Shown here in pieces: positions 1 through 8,845 of a stretch of 28,235 nt of DNA (position 1 is its first letter; every line of letters starts with the position of its first letter). This DNA comes from a virus. Both the position numbers and the translations under genes were made by a program. Below the pieces are notes generated by a model, which saw nothing but the letters and a program-made list of their open reading frames with translations, was not told the origin of the DNA and made no database searches. The stretch spans positions 1 to 28,235 of the IMG/VR virus record IMGVR_UViG_3300045120_000539. The stretch is one strand, 5' to 3'.

Positions 1-1
1 C

Positions 2-178
2 GACCCAGAGAAACCGCACGCGTACTACGCCGATCGCGACGAGAGCGGCATCTGTGCGGCATGCGGCGAATCGCTTGCCGACCCGATCCACGAGAACATC
101 ACCGCGACCGGTCCCGACCTCGACGGCTACAGTGAGGAGAGCGTCGTTCTCGCTGCGAACGACCTTCCGGAGAACTGA
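2..178 (+). CDS. Partial hypothetical zinc-binding protein (C-terminal end)
   Basis: Only the last 58 codons are present; the gene enters from outside the window and stops at TGA 176-178. The frame reads as a coherent acidic peptide with strongly G/C-rich third positions. It contains a CAACGESLADPIH segment, i.e. one Cys-x-x-Cys pair, as in small phage zinc-finger proteins where a CxxC is followed by a His-containing segment. The stop lies one base before the GTG of the TerS-like gene, so the two are probably co-transcribed and translationally coupled. No family can be assigned from this fragment. Confidence 0.6.
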   Translation, partial: DPEKPHAYYADRDESGICAACGESLADPIHENITATGPDLDGYSEESVVLAANDLPEN

Positions 179-179
179 C

Positions 180-896
180 GTGGCGAAGGGCGACAAGAGC
201 GCGCAACGAGAACGGCAGGCCGCGCGCAAGAAAGCCGGTGTCGTCCGCCCGAAGTGCGCCAGCCCGAAGACGAACGGCGAGCCCTGCAATTCGTACGCCG
301 TCGAGGGCGGAACGAAGTGCAACAAGCACGGGGGCACGCCGCGCGCCAAGCCTGGCGGGCTGACCTCCAACACCAAGACGGGCCGCCGCTCGCTGCTGTT
401 CCGTCACCTGGCCGACGAGGGCCGGCTCCGGATCGCGATGTTCGAGACGCAGCCCGAGCTGCTCGACCATCGCCAGCCAGTCGCCCTGTCGCGATACATC
501 GTCGACGAGATCTTGATCGAGGTAACGGCGGAGGGCATCCTCAAGCAAGCGCGCCAGATGTTTCCGGGCCTCCGCGAGTATGCTGTCGACGACCCGATGC
601 AGGGATTCGAGGCCGACGAGCTGATGCTCGCGCGCACGGCGATCCTCGAGCGGATGCACCGCGTCATCACCGCGCACGCGGGCAACGTCAACAACGCCGC
701 GAAGGCCGCGAAGCTCGACGAGATGATGCGCATGGGCGCAATGCCGGCGTTCCAGCGCCTCGCCGAGGTGACGCTCCGCCTGGGCGACCGGTACGTGCCG
801 GAAGCGCAGCGAGCGCAGTTCCGCGCTGACTTCAAGATGGCGATCGAGGCCGCTGTCGCCGAGGTCGCGAAGGGCGCTCTCGACGAGGTCCGGTGA
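180..896 (+). CDS. Putative terminase small subunit-like protein with Cys/His cluster
   Basis: A 238-residue protein starting at GTG 180, one base after the preceding stop; the frame is open further upstream, but that part reads as an Arg/Ser/Thr-rich shadow of the partial gene. Residues 1-20 are basic. They are followed by a compact putative zinc site: C26, C36, C47 and H50 in the segment ending CNKHGG. This Cys...Cys...Cys-x-x-His-Gly-Gly pattern is common in phage proteins encoded just before the large terminase. The rest is helical, with a Lys/Arg/Glu-rich middle and an amphipathic C-terminus. Its stop overlaps the TerL start (GTGA). Position and motif suggest the DNA-recognition subunit of the packaging motor; the family assignment is an inference, and a generic HGG zinc protein is the alternative. 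Confidence 0.6.
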   Translation: MAKGDKSAQRERQAARKKAGVVRPKCASPKTNGEPCNSYAVEGGTKCNKHGGTPRAKPGGLTSNTKTGRRSLLFRHLADEGRLRIAMFETQPELLDHRQPVALSRYIVDEILIEVTAEGILKQARQMFPGLREYAVDDPMQGFEADELMLARTAILERMHRVITAHAGNVNNAAKAAKLDEMMRMGAMPAFQRLAEVTLRLGDRYVPEAQRAQFRADFKMAIEAAVAEVAKGALDEVR

Positions 897-2815
897 GCCC
901 ACATCACCTGCGAGCGAACCCCGAGGCGCAGTTCCTCACCGCGGTTCTGGCTGGCATCGCCGGAGCCGGCATCATCGACGTCGGCGGACGGTCGCCGATC
1001 GACCCGATGAAGAGCGGGCTTGAGTTCGTCAATAACTATCGGCTGACCATCGATAACCGGCTGTTCGACTGGGGCCCGCAGGGCTATATGCACCTCGTCG
1101 ACCTGTTCGAGGACGAGCACGACAGCCTCGTTCTGATGGCGGGCGCGCAGACGGGCAAGACCGCGCGCCTGCTCGTGAAGCTGCTCCGGTCCGGCATCGT
1201 TCACTGGGGCGCGCTGTTCGGATATTACTTCCCGGATTATCACCTCCCGAAAGCGTTCTCGCGAGAGCGGTTCGGGCCCTTCGTGCGTTCGAACGAGACT
1301 CTCGCACCGTGGCTCGGTCGGGACGCAATGAAGCGCCGCGGGTCGGACGCGGTGCTCACCCGCAAGTACGGGGCGTCGACGTTCTTCTTCCTGTCGACCG
1401 GCGGCAAGTCGGCGACGGAAGGCCTCCCGATGAAAGGGGTGTTCTTCGACGAGGTCCGTCGAATGGAGAAGTCGGACGTCAGCCGCGCAGAGGAGCGGTA
1501 TTCCGCACAGAAAGACCCGATCGACGTGAAAGTCTCGACGGCGTTCCTGCCGAACCAAGACATTCACATGTACTTCATGCGCGGCGATCAAAGGTACTTT
1601 CACAGCGACTGCAAGTGCGCCGACGGTGTCGTGCTGTCGCTCACGTTCCCGAACTGCATCGCCGACATGGCCGGAACGTCGTCGGAGTTTCAGAGGAAGG
1701 TCGCGCACAAGTTCACGGTCGCCGGGATTCCATACCTGGGCATGGGCGAGCGCGAGCGCGCGCAGTACGGCGACGCCGTGTACGTCTGCCCGAAGTGCGG
1801 CGAGATCATCGTCAATCCGCGCGCGGGCTGGTGGCACCCGCACAATGAGGCGGCGTACACGCACAGCTATCAGATGCCGCAGCTCCTGACGCCGTCATAC
1901 CCGGCCGCGCGCGCGTGGCAAAAGTTCTTCCGACCTACCGAAGTCGTCGACCTGCAGTACATCTGGAACGACATGGTCGGGCTGCCCTACATCGACGAGA
2001 ACGCGCAGCCGGTGACGATGGATCACCTCATGGCCTCGGTCAATCCCGAGCTGTTCTGGCCCATCCACAAGGGCGAGCGATGGATGCGCGAGAACCTCAT
2101 CAACTGCGCGATGGGTGTCGACGTCCAGCAGGGGTACAACGTCGTCGTGATCAAGCAGCTCGCCGAGAACGGCAAGTTCCGCACGATCCACACCGAGATC
2201 GTTCATGGCGAGGATCCGTTCGCCGGCACCGCGAAGCTGATGCAGATGTTCAACGTCCGCGTCTGCGTCATGGACGCGCAACCCGAGTACAACGAGGCGT
2301 TTCGGTTCGCGAAGACGCTCGAGGGCCGCGTCTGGCTCGCCTACTACGTCGAGGGCGAGCGGACCGAGCTTGTCGACTGGAAAGACCGGCCGAAGCACAA
2401 GGCCGGGCAGAAGGGCGAGCAAACGCGGCACAAGCACACGGTCGTCATCTCGCGCACGAAGGGCCTGCGCTGGAGTCTCGACCGGTGGACGCGCGGGCTG
2501 AACGAGGTGCCACCGTCGCACCAGCTCATCCAGCGGCTGCCGCGCCAGGGCGGGCACGTCATCCTGTCGTCGGGCCTCCGCATCGGGCAATGGGAGGCCG
2601 TGCCGATCGTGCAGGTGCTCTACTTCATGCACCAGACGCGCGTGGGGTTCATCCCGCAGGAGGTCGCGAAGGGCGAGGACGTCAAGATCGGCGCGCGCGA
2701 GATCCGCGCCGAACACCTGGGCGGCGTCGATCCGCACTTCGCGCACGCCGAGCTGTACTGCAACCTCGCGCTGGCCCGCATCGGAACTGGCCCGGCGCAT
2801 CCGCGTCAAATCTGA
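893..2815 (+). CDS. terL: Phage terminase large subunit, GpA-like
   Basis: A 640-residue protein starting at GTG 893, overlapping the previous stop by four bases. It has the architecture of lambda GpA-type large terminases, which use ATP to pump DNA into the prohead and cut the concatemer. Visible motifs are a Walker A-like GAQTGKT at residues 84-90, a Walker B VFFDEV at 183-188 (D186, E187), a later Cys-pair zinc-knuckle segment YVCPKCGEI, and the start of the nuclease domain at a GVDVQ motif near residue 409 (the usual acidic metal-binding position in GpA nucleases). The length matches the GpA family (about 600-650). The portal gene follows after one small gene, as expected. Confident call; the headful or cos mode of packaging cannot be read from it. 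Confidence 0.93.
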   Translation: MSPHHLRANPEAQFLTAVLAGIAGAGIIDVGGRSPIDPMKSGLEFVNNYRLTIDNRLFDWGPQGYMHLVDLFEDEHDSLVLMAGAQTGKTARLLVKLLRSGIVHWGALFGYYFPDYHLPKAFSRERFGPFVRSNETLAPWLGRDAMKRRGSDAVLTRKYGASTFFFLSTGGKSATEGLPMKGVFFDEVRRMEKSDVSRAEERYSAQKDPIDVKVSTAFLPNQDIHMYFMRGDQRYFHSDCKCADGVVLSLTFPNCIADMAGTSSEFQRKVAHKFTVAGIPYLGMGERERAQYGDAVYVCPKCGEIIVNPRAGWWHPHNEAAYTHSYQMPQLLTPSYPAARAWQKFFRPTEVVDLQYIWNDMVGLPYIDENAQPVTMDHLMASVNPELFWPIHKGERWMRENLINCAMGVDVQQGYNVVVIKQLAENGKFRTIHTEIVHGEDPFAGTAKLMQMFNVRVCVMDAQPEYNEAFRFAKTLEGRVWLAYYVEGERTELVDWKDRPKHKAGQKGEQTRHKHTVVISRTKGLRWSLDRWTRGLNEVPPSHQLIQRLPRQGGHVILSSGLRIGQWEAVPIVQVLYFMHQTRVGFIPQEVAKGEDVKIGAREIRAEHLGGVDPHFAHAELYCNLALARIGTGPAHPRQI

Positions 2816-2836
2816 TACCCTGACGGCGGAGCGTAC

Positions 2837-3271
2837 ATGAACCTCGGACCGTCGTCGACGCGGCGACTCAACGAGATGCTCGGCGTTCCGAGCGAACAGG
2901 ACGTCAAGCGTCGACCGCCGCAGTCGATGGGCCCGACGCTGATCATCGTGTCCGAGCCGATGCGAGTCGCAGAGGACGTCGTCAAGAACCTCTACGATCC
3001 CGAGGGTGCGGGGAAGCCGCCGCCGAACGGCTGGCTGCAGCGCCAGCGTCGTCGAGGTCTGCTCGCCGGCGCCGGTGTCGAGGATGCGGGGGCACGGCTT
3101 TCGAAGCCTCAAGCCGAGATCAACGGCCGCGCGTGCTGCATGGTGCTGATCGGACAGCTCGACCGACAGCTCGCGATGCTGCAGCTTCCGTCGACGCACA
3201 CCTGCTCGACGTGCGGTACGGTGTACCGGATCGAGATGCGGGTTCGGGAGGCGCGCGACCATGGCAGGTAG
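2837..3271 (+). CDS. Hypothetical protein between terminase and portal, C-terminal CxxC
   Basis: A 144-residue protein with ATG 2837 preceded by GGCGGAG. It is not a family I recognise. The first 80 residues are Pro/Arg-rich with a short hydrophobic stretch (TLIIVSEP), and the C-terminal third contains CSTCGTVYRIEM, a single CxxC that could be half of a zinc ribbon. A pair of cysteines (ACCMVLIG) lies about 30 residues earlier and could complete a site. The stop at 3269-3271 lies inside the portal gene (11-base overlap), which implies translational coupling. Small genes in this position in phages can encode head-tail joining proteins or packaging accessories, but nothing here proves either. 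Confidence 0.7.
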   Translation: MNLGPSSTRRLNEMLGVPSEQDVKRRPPQSMGPTLIIVSEPMRVAEDVVKNLYDPEGAGKPPPNGWLQRQRRRGLLAGAGVEDAGARLSKPQAEINGRACCMVLIGQLDRQLAMLQLPSTHTCSTCGTVYRIEMRVREARDHGR

Positions 3272-5315
3272 ACGAGCCGCTCCGGCCGGAGCCATCGAGA
3301 GCCAGCGGGACCAGGTCGTCGCGCACCCGGCCGCCGGGAGCGCGCCCGAGTTCCGGTCGACCGACCCGTCGACGGCACCGCCGACGCCGACGCGCGCCGA
3401 GGGCGTCAAGTCGCCCGTGTTTGAGCTCCACGACGCTCCGACAAAGGGCGTCGTGCAGCTCGCCGACGGTGGGCTCAAGATCGGGGCCGATGTCGTCAAG
3501 ACGCTCCGCGACCGGGCGATTCGCGAGACGACGACGACCCGCGTGCCGTCGACCCCGCGGTACATGTTCCGCGACGGCGGAGGTGTCGGCGTAAAAAAAG
3601 GCGCGTCGCGCTGGGACGTGCTGCAGATCGAGACGCTGCGCAACATCCGCGAACAGTCGCCTTTGCTCAACGCGATTCACTCGGCGCGCCATCACCAGAT
3701 CAAGCGCCTGTCGCAGCAGTGGAACGGCCGGCGCGGCGAGGTCGGCTGGCGAGTCGTCCACAAGGATCACCTCGAGCACGACAGCAAGCCGCCCGACATG
3801 ATCGAGCCGTACATCCGGACCTTCACGGAGATGCTCCGGAAGCCGTCGCCGCGGTACTGCCCGACGACCGCGCAGCTCATGGGCCAGCTCGAGGAGGACT
3901 ACCTCACCATCAACCGGCCCGTGGTCGAGAAGCTGTACAGCGACCTCGATCCGACGCTCGTGGTGGGCTTCCGCGCCGTCGACGGCGGTCTGATCTGGCC
4001 GACGATGCGGTTCCTCGAGCGTTGGACGCAGGACAATCCGCGCTGGACGCTGGGTTACGAGCGGACGAAGCTCACCGGCGACGACGTGCTCGCCATCCTG
4101 TCCGACAAGCTCGGTCACGACCTGCACACGGCCGAATACTGCCTCGTGCGCGAGGGCGTGCTCGAGGCCGTCTACGAGCCGCACCGCCTGATCGTCGCGC
4201 CGGACATGAACCGGACCGACATCCGGTACGCCGGCTGGCCTCCGTCGTACGTCGAGCAAGCCGCGGAGATCGTGCTCGGGTTCCTCAACACCTGGGAATA
4301 CAACTCGTCTTTTTTCACGCGCGGCATGATGGCCGAGATCATCATCGGCGTCACCGGCAACATCAACGACGAGGACATCGACGCGTTTGTCGACATGCTC
4401 CGCGCGGCGACGCAGGGGCACGGGAAGGCCTGGCAGCCGCCGGTCATGCCGCTCCCGCAGGACGGGGCGATCACCGCGATCCCGCTCAAGACGAACAACA
4501 AAGAGATGGGATTCGAGACGTGGCTGTCGCTCATGATCTCGCTGACGTGCGGCGTTTATCGCATGGATCCGACGGTAATCAATGCGAAGCCCTGGGACGG
4601 TGGACAGGGCGGCGGATTGTCCGCGCCGAACCGTGAGAAGGAGATCGCGCTCGCGAAGGAGGAAGGCCTCCAGAGCGACTTTGCGCACCTGAAATGCGGC
4701 ATGCTCGACGTGCTCGCCGCCGAGGTGCACCCGGATCTGCGCGTGATCGCCGAATATGGCGACTTCGACCCGATGAAGGAAGCGCAGATCTACGAGATCC
4801 GCTCCAAGTGCGAGATGACGCGGAACGAGGTGCGTCTCGCGCAGGGCATGGAACCGCAGGGGTTCTGGCTCGCGCCCGACCAGTACAAGGTGGCCACGCC
4901 AGAACAGAAGGCCGCGCACGACGAGAATCAGTGGAACATGCCGGCCGACCCAGCGTTTGCGAACGCGCTGAACCAGTCGCGCATGCAGAAGATGATGGCC
5001 GCGCAGGGCCAGCAGCCGGGCGCCGACGGGTTCGGTGGACAGCAGCCAGGCGCGGCCGATGGCGATGGGTTCGGCCAGCCGAAAGAGAAGACGCCGTTCG
5101 GCGCGCCGCCGGCACCTGGCGGAGGCGCTCCAGGAGGTGCCGCGCCGTCCGGTGCTGCTCCGAAGCCGCCGGCACCAGGGGCGATGCCACTGCCGGCGCC
5201 GAAGCCCTTGCCGGCCGGCAACACCCGGCCGACCCCGTCCGCGTCCTTGCAGAAGGCGGACGGACAGCGCACGATCACGATCGTCGTAGCGACGGAGCCC
5301 GACCCCCATGCCTGA
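3261..5315 (+). CDS. Phage portal protein
   Basis: A 684-residue protein; ATG 3261 lies just inside the end of the preceding gene. The N-terminal 80 residues are Pro/Ala-rich and disordered. The body (about 110-560) reads as a portal: helices for the clip and wing, a central segment SSFFTRGMMAEIIIGVTG, then a mixed region ending in a C-terminal helix with KCEMTRNEVRLAQGMEP, a pattern typical of HK97/Mu-type portals where residues after the crown discuss MTxNEVR. The last 130 residues are a Gly/Pro/Ala/Gln-rich tail. Portals form the dodecameric DNA channel at one capsid vertex. Position (after TerL, before the Mu-F protein) and length agree. The next gene starts eight bases before the stop. 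Confidence 0.85.
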   Translation: MAGRRAAPAGAIESQRDQVVAHPAAGSAPEFRSTDPSTAPPTPTRAEGVKSPVFELHDAPTKGVVQLADGGLKIGADVVKTLRDRAIRETTTTRVPSTPRYMFRDGGGVGVKKGASRWDVLQIETLRNIREQSPLLNAIHSARHHQIKRLSQQWNGRRGEVGWRVVHKDHLEHDSKPPDMIEPYIRTFTEMLRKPSPRYCPTTAQLMGQLEEDYLTINRPVVEKLYSDLDPTLVVGFRAVDGGLIWPTMRFLERWTQDNPRWTLGYERTKLTGDDVLAILSDKLGHDLHTAEYCLVREGVLEAVYEPHRLIVAPDMNRTDIRYAGWPPSYVEQAAEIVLGFLNTWEYNSSFFTRGMMAEIIIGVTGNINDEDIDAFVDMLRAATQGHGKAWQPPVMPLPQDGAITAIPLKTNNKEMGFETWLSLMISLTCGVYRMDPTVINAKPWDGGQGGGLSAPNREKEIALAKEEGLQSDFAHLKCGMLDVLAAEVHPDLRVIAEYGDFDPMKEAQIYEIRSKCEMTRNEVRLAQGMEPQGFWLAPDQYKVATPEQKAAHDENQWNMPADPAFANALNQSRMQKMMAAQGQQPGADGFGGQQPGAADGDGFGQPKEKTPFGAPPAPGGGAPGGAAPSGAAPKPPAPGAMPLPAPKPLPAGNTRPTPSASLQKADGQRTITIVVATEPDPHA

Positions 5316-5753
5316 TCCCCTCGAGCCGACGAACCCGTTCGACCCCAAGACGGGCCCGCCGAGCGCCGCGCAGCGCTACAACGGCGCGTCCGCGCAGGCC
5401 TGGAAGTGCTGGCAGTCGGGCATCGTCGCCGACCAGGAGGCGCCGACCGACATCAACGGCTATCTGCGCAGCAACAACGCCAAGTCCAACATCGTGCGCT
5501 GGACGGTGTTCCGTCCCGACGACACGCCGGGCTGCGTCCTGCACGTGGGGCGCTTGGTGCTCACCACGCTCAAGGATCCGGCGAACACCGTGCTCGGGAT
5601 GTGGGTCGAGGAAGGCGCCTATCCGATGCAGCCGGGCTCGCCCGCGATCATCGACCAGTACATCGACGGCGACCCAGTCGGCGCGTACATCGACGGCATC
5701 CTCGGAACGCCGGCCGACCCGGGGTACGCGCTCCTGTTCAAGCAGTCGGCGCG

Positions 5754-5757
<4 letters not shown>
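5308..5757 (+). CDS. Hypothetical phage protein in head cluster
   Basis: A 149-residue acidic protein whose ATG 5308 overlaps the portal stop by eight bases (ATGCCTGA). The sequence is a mixture of short beta-like segments (LHVGRLVLTTLKD) and Gly/Pro/Asp loops, with one pair of separated cysteines and no signal peptide or membrane helix. Third codon positions are strongly G/C, which supports coding. It is followed by a four-base ATGA overlap with the membrane protein gene. The location and coupling suggest a head or head-tail-connection protein, but no motif identifies it. Confidence 0.75.
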
Positions 5758-6076
<319 letters not shown>

Positions 6077-6080
<4 letters not shown>

Positions 6081-6754
6081 TCTGTTCGCGTCCAGACGAC
6101 GGAAGCCTCGGACCGGTACTGTTGCGCCGCAAGCTCGTTCTGCCCGGCTCGATCGACTGGATGCCGGACCGGCCCATCTGCACCGTCGTCCGGCGCTGGC
6201 CCGGGGGCTCGCAGGCGACCGTCGGCGGGCTCACCGCTGCGTACCGACCCGACGACCTGGTCGCGTTCGAATGGCGCGACAGCGTCGACGGCAAGATCTG
6301 GGAGATCTACTCGCGCTGCACCGCGGATCCGGGCATCGACCCTGGACATCGCGAGGGGATCGTCTGCCCGGGGTTCTACCCTCGCGTACTGGCGCGCGGA
6401 CCGATGCACAAGGGCACGAAGTACGAGCAGGATTGCTGGGTTCCGAGCGGTCAGCCGAATACCGGCTTCCGGTACTGGCTCACGACCGACCGGGGCGCCG
6501 TCACCGATACGATGCCGATCTACCTGGCGACGCCGGCGACGAGCATCTGCATGCACGTCGGATACGGACCGCAGGTCGGCAACAACTCCGACGCATGCCT
6601 CGTGTGGTTCAACGCCGAGGGCACGGCGCCTGCAGAGTTCGCGGCCGCTCGCGCGGCGTTCGATGCGATGGTCGCGCGGGGCGGCTCGCCGTTCCTCGAC
6701 GTCGGGCTGATCGAGGTGCCCAACGGCGACGACCTATTCCGACTCGCCGCATAG
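6077..6754 (+). CDS. Hypothetical phage protein, 225 residues
   Basis: GTG 6077 is chosen because it makes the GTGA four-base overlap typical of this genome and has GGAGGG five to eleven bases before it; the earlier part of the open frame is an Asp/Thr-repeat shadow of the upstream gene. The protein is globular, rich in aromatic residues and cysteines (about six), with segments such as VAFEWRDSVDGKIWEIYSR and a C-terminal VGLIEVPNGDDLFRLAA. There is no membrane segment or signal peptide. It sits between a membrane protein and another unknown gene in the head region. I do not recognise the family; a virion or tail-completion protein is possible. Confidence 0.72.
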
Positions 6755-6764
6755 GAGTAGCGTT

Positions 6765-7256
6765 ATGGCGTGGACACCAGCAGCAGAGATGACCGACCTC
6801 GAGCGTGAGGCCGGTCGGGCCTGTCGAGACGAATTGCTCGCCGTCCTTCCCGGCTTGCGCTTTGGCCTGGTGGGCATCGAGCGCTACGAAGAGGGCCGGA
6901 CGCTTCTGGTCGCCGCACAGCTCGACAACACGGCGATTCTCGTGCGCAGTTACGAGGGCGGTCCATATAGGTCCAACGTACGCGTGGTCATCAACGGCCA
7001 GGAGATCGGAGGCTCTTCGAGCGTCTCGAGCGCAGCGACCTTCCTACGGAACTATCTGGAGAGACTCCGGGCGCGTCTCGATTCCGCGCTGTCGACGGCG
7101 CCATCGAATCGACAGAGCTTCGATGAGGCCGCCGGACGGATGCTGACCGCGCACAACGAAACCGAGAAGGGGCTCCAGAAATGTCGCTGCGGGGCGACGA
7201 TACGACCCGATGGTCGCTGCCCGACCGCACTCGCGAGCGGACTCAATCTGGTATAG
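6765..7256 (+). CDS. Hypothetical protein with C-terminal Cys cluster
   Basis: A 163-residue protein with ATG 6765 and AGGAG about eleven bases upstream. The N-terminal two thirds look like an alpha/beta fold (LLAVLPGLRFGLVGIERYEE, LLVAAQLDNTAILVRSYEG, VRVVINGQEIGG), followed by a helix and then a short tail with CRCGATIRPDGRCP. This tail is a three-cysteine knuckle that may bind zinc or be a degenerate rubredoxin-type loop. It ends at TAG 7254-7256, and the next gene begins 17 bases on. No family recognised. Confidence 0.7.
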   Translation: MAWTPAAEMTDLEREAGRACRDELLAVLPGLRFGLVGIERYEEGRTLLVAAQLDNTAILVRSYEGGPYRSNVRVVINGQEIGGSSSVSSAATFLRNYLERLRARLDSALSTAPSNRQSFDEAAGRMLTAHNETEKGLQKCRCGATIRPDGRCPTALASGLNLV

Positions 7257-7273
7257 TGGCGCCGGAGGTTCCC

Positions 7274-7540
7274 ATGATTCGACTGTTCCTGGTTTCCGCC
7301 TGTCTCCTCGCCGCGACGTTCGGGTTCGGCGGACCGTCGCCCGCATGGGCCGAGGACGCGTTCCCGGTGCACGCCGCCGTCGCACCGACCTTCGCGCTCG
7401 ACTTCACCCCGATCTACGCATCCGAGCCCGTCGCGCCGCCCGTGCAGGCCACGGTCGACGCCCTGACCGTCTGCCCGGTCGTCGCGCCGACGGTTCCCGT
7501 GCGGCACTTCGTTCGCGGCTCGGCGCGCTATAGCTGCTGA
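7274..7540 (+). CDS. Small exported protein with Sec-type signal peptide
   Basis: An 88-residue protein. ATG 7274 is chosen because GGAGG lies just upstream and the N-terminus then forms a classical signal peptide: MIR, hydrophobic core LFLVSACLLAATFGFGG, and an AWA-ED cleavage site near residue 26. The mature part is about 60 residues, Pro/Val/Ala-rich, with two cysteines including the penultimate-type C-terminus RYSC. A lipobox-like VSAC exists but is too close to the N-terminus to be convincing. An exported protein within a head-gene block is unusual. It could act at the envelope (superinfection exclusion, spanin-like or moron function), but this is not shown by sequence. Confidence 0.65.
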   Translation: MIRLFLVSACLLAATFGFGGPSPAWAEDAFPVHAAVAPTFALDFTPIYASEPVAPPVQATVDALTVCPVVAPTVPVRHFVRGSARYSC

Positions 7541-7575
7541 CGGGAGCGCGTCGAAGTCGAGCGAGGAGCAGCGTC

Positions 7576-8826
7576 ATGGACAGAGGCGATCCGCTCGACT
7601 TCTTCGACTTTCCGCCTGAAATGGTCGCGATGATGAAGGCCTACCGCGCGCGCCAGGCTCTCACCACGCACGCGCCGGCACCGGCCGATGACGGCCGCCT
7701 GCACGTGAAGCTCGTCGGGCTCGAGCACGTCGAACCTTGCGACCATCCGACGCTGCTCGCCGCGATCGGACTGCATCTCGGGCTCGAGCCGATGACGAAG
7801 GCCGTCCAGCACGAGGACGAAGGGCCCGACCCGCGGTTCCCGAAGCTCGCGCGCCTCGTCGAGCTGGCGCAGGCCGACTGGCACACCTGGATCGACCAGC
7901 TCGTCGAGGCCGTCGCCGAGCTGGCGGCCGCGGGGAAGCTCTCGCCGCTGAACGAGGAGAACGAGAACGTGCTCCGCGCGCTGTTCGCGGACCACGAGGC
8001 GGCGCTCGTCCTGCGTTTCACCGGACGCGGCGACGCGCTCACCGTCCAGCGTCTCGTGGACGCCGGGCTCGTTCATCCAAGCGTCGCCAGCCGCGCCTGG
8101 ATCCCGACGGCGTACAAGCTCGGCGCGGCCGTCAGCGCGCTCCGCGTGCACCCCGACGACCAGCCGCCGAGCCGCGCCACCATCGAGCAACTGCTCGCCA
8201 CCGTGGAGCCGATCAGGCTCACCCAGCAGCAGCGCCGCGCGTCGGAGGCCGTCGCTCGCCGGGGCGAGATCTACATGCGTCGCCCGGCGATGCAACTCAC
8301 CAACGGCATCTGGCAGCGGATCGCCGAGAATGAGCGGATGTGGAACCCCGCCGAGCTGCAGCAGCTCCGCGACACGACCGCGAAGGCCGTCGAGCAACGG
8401 AAGGGGGCGAAGGAGCTGGCTCGCGACCTGCGCGACGTGGTGAACGGCAACCCGTCGATGCAGAACGACATGGACCGCGTCGCCCGCACGGAACTGTGTC
8501 TCGCCCACGGGGCGGCCGCCTATTCGACGCTCAAGCAGCAGGCCTCGCAGATCGGCATGGACGATCCGCTCGTCTGCAAGCTCGTGTCGCCGCGCGCGTG
8601 TACCGACTGCAAACGGATCTGGGGCCTTCCGAGCGACCCTATCCCGTACCGTCTGTCGTTCATCGAGGCGCGTGAGGCCGCCGGCGGCAACTTCCGACTG
8701 CCGCATGCGAGCTGGGGACCGGTCGTCGGTCCGGTACATCCGAATTGCACCGAGGGCGCGCTCTTGCTGTACGATCCACGATTCGTGAAGGGTGCGAACG
8801 CGAACGCCGCGCGCGTCAAACCGTAG
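7576..8826 (+). CDS. Phage minor head protein, Mu gpF / SPP1 gp7-like
   Basis: A 416-residue protein; ATG 7576 with GAGGAG upstream. The N-terminal 250 residues are largely helical. The C-terminal part carries the signature of the Mu F family of head morphogenesis proteins: an RVARTEL...AHG helix near residues 300-310, a CTDC pair at 342-345, and VVGPVHPNC ending at C391 (H388, C391), a likely metal site conserved in the family. Family members sit on or near the portal inside the capsid and are often co-ejected with DNA; in many phages the C-terminus is replaced by toxin or polyvalent domains, but here it ends about 25 residues after the HPNC motif, so it is the short form. Order portal - MuF supports the call. 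Confidence 0.88.
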   Translation: MDRGDPLDFFDFPPEMVAMMKAYRARQALTTHAPAPADDGRLHVKLVGLEHVEPCDHPTLLAAIGLHLGLEPMTKAVQHEDEGPDPRFPKLARLVELAQADWHTWIDQLVEAVAELAAAGKLSPLNEENENVLRALFADHEAALVLRFTGRGDALTVQRLVDAGLVHPSVASRAWIPTAYKLGAAVSALRVHPDDQPPSRATIEQLLATVEPIRLTQQQRRASEAVARRGEIYMRRPAMQLTNGIWQRIAENERMWNPAELQQLRDTTAKAVEQRKGAKELARDLRDVVNGNPSMQNDMDRVARTELCLAHGAAAYSTLKQQASQIGMDDPLVCKLVSPRACTDCKRIWGLPSDPIPYRLSFIEAREAAGGNFRLPHASWGPVVGPVHPNCTEGALLLYDPRFVKGANANAARVKP

Positions 8827-8845
8827 AACAGCGTCAGGAGGACAG

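Noticed and set aside
3120-5348. A 742-codon minus-strand frame over the portal gene
   Set aside because: Composition is Arg/Leu/Val/His-rich without domains; the portal on the plus strand explains the DNA.
7274-7310. Lipoprotein signal (VSAC) in the exported protein
   Set aside because: The cysteine is at residue 10 with too short a hydrophobic core; a signal-peptidase I site at AWA-ED fits better.
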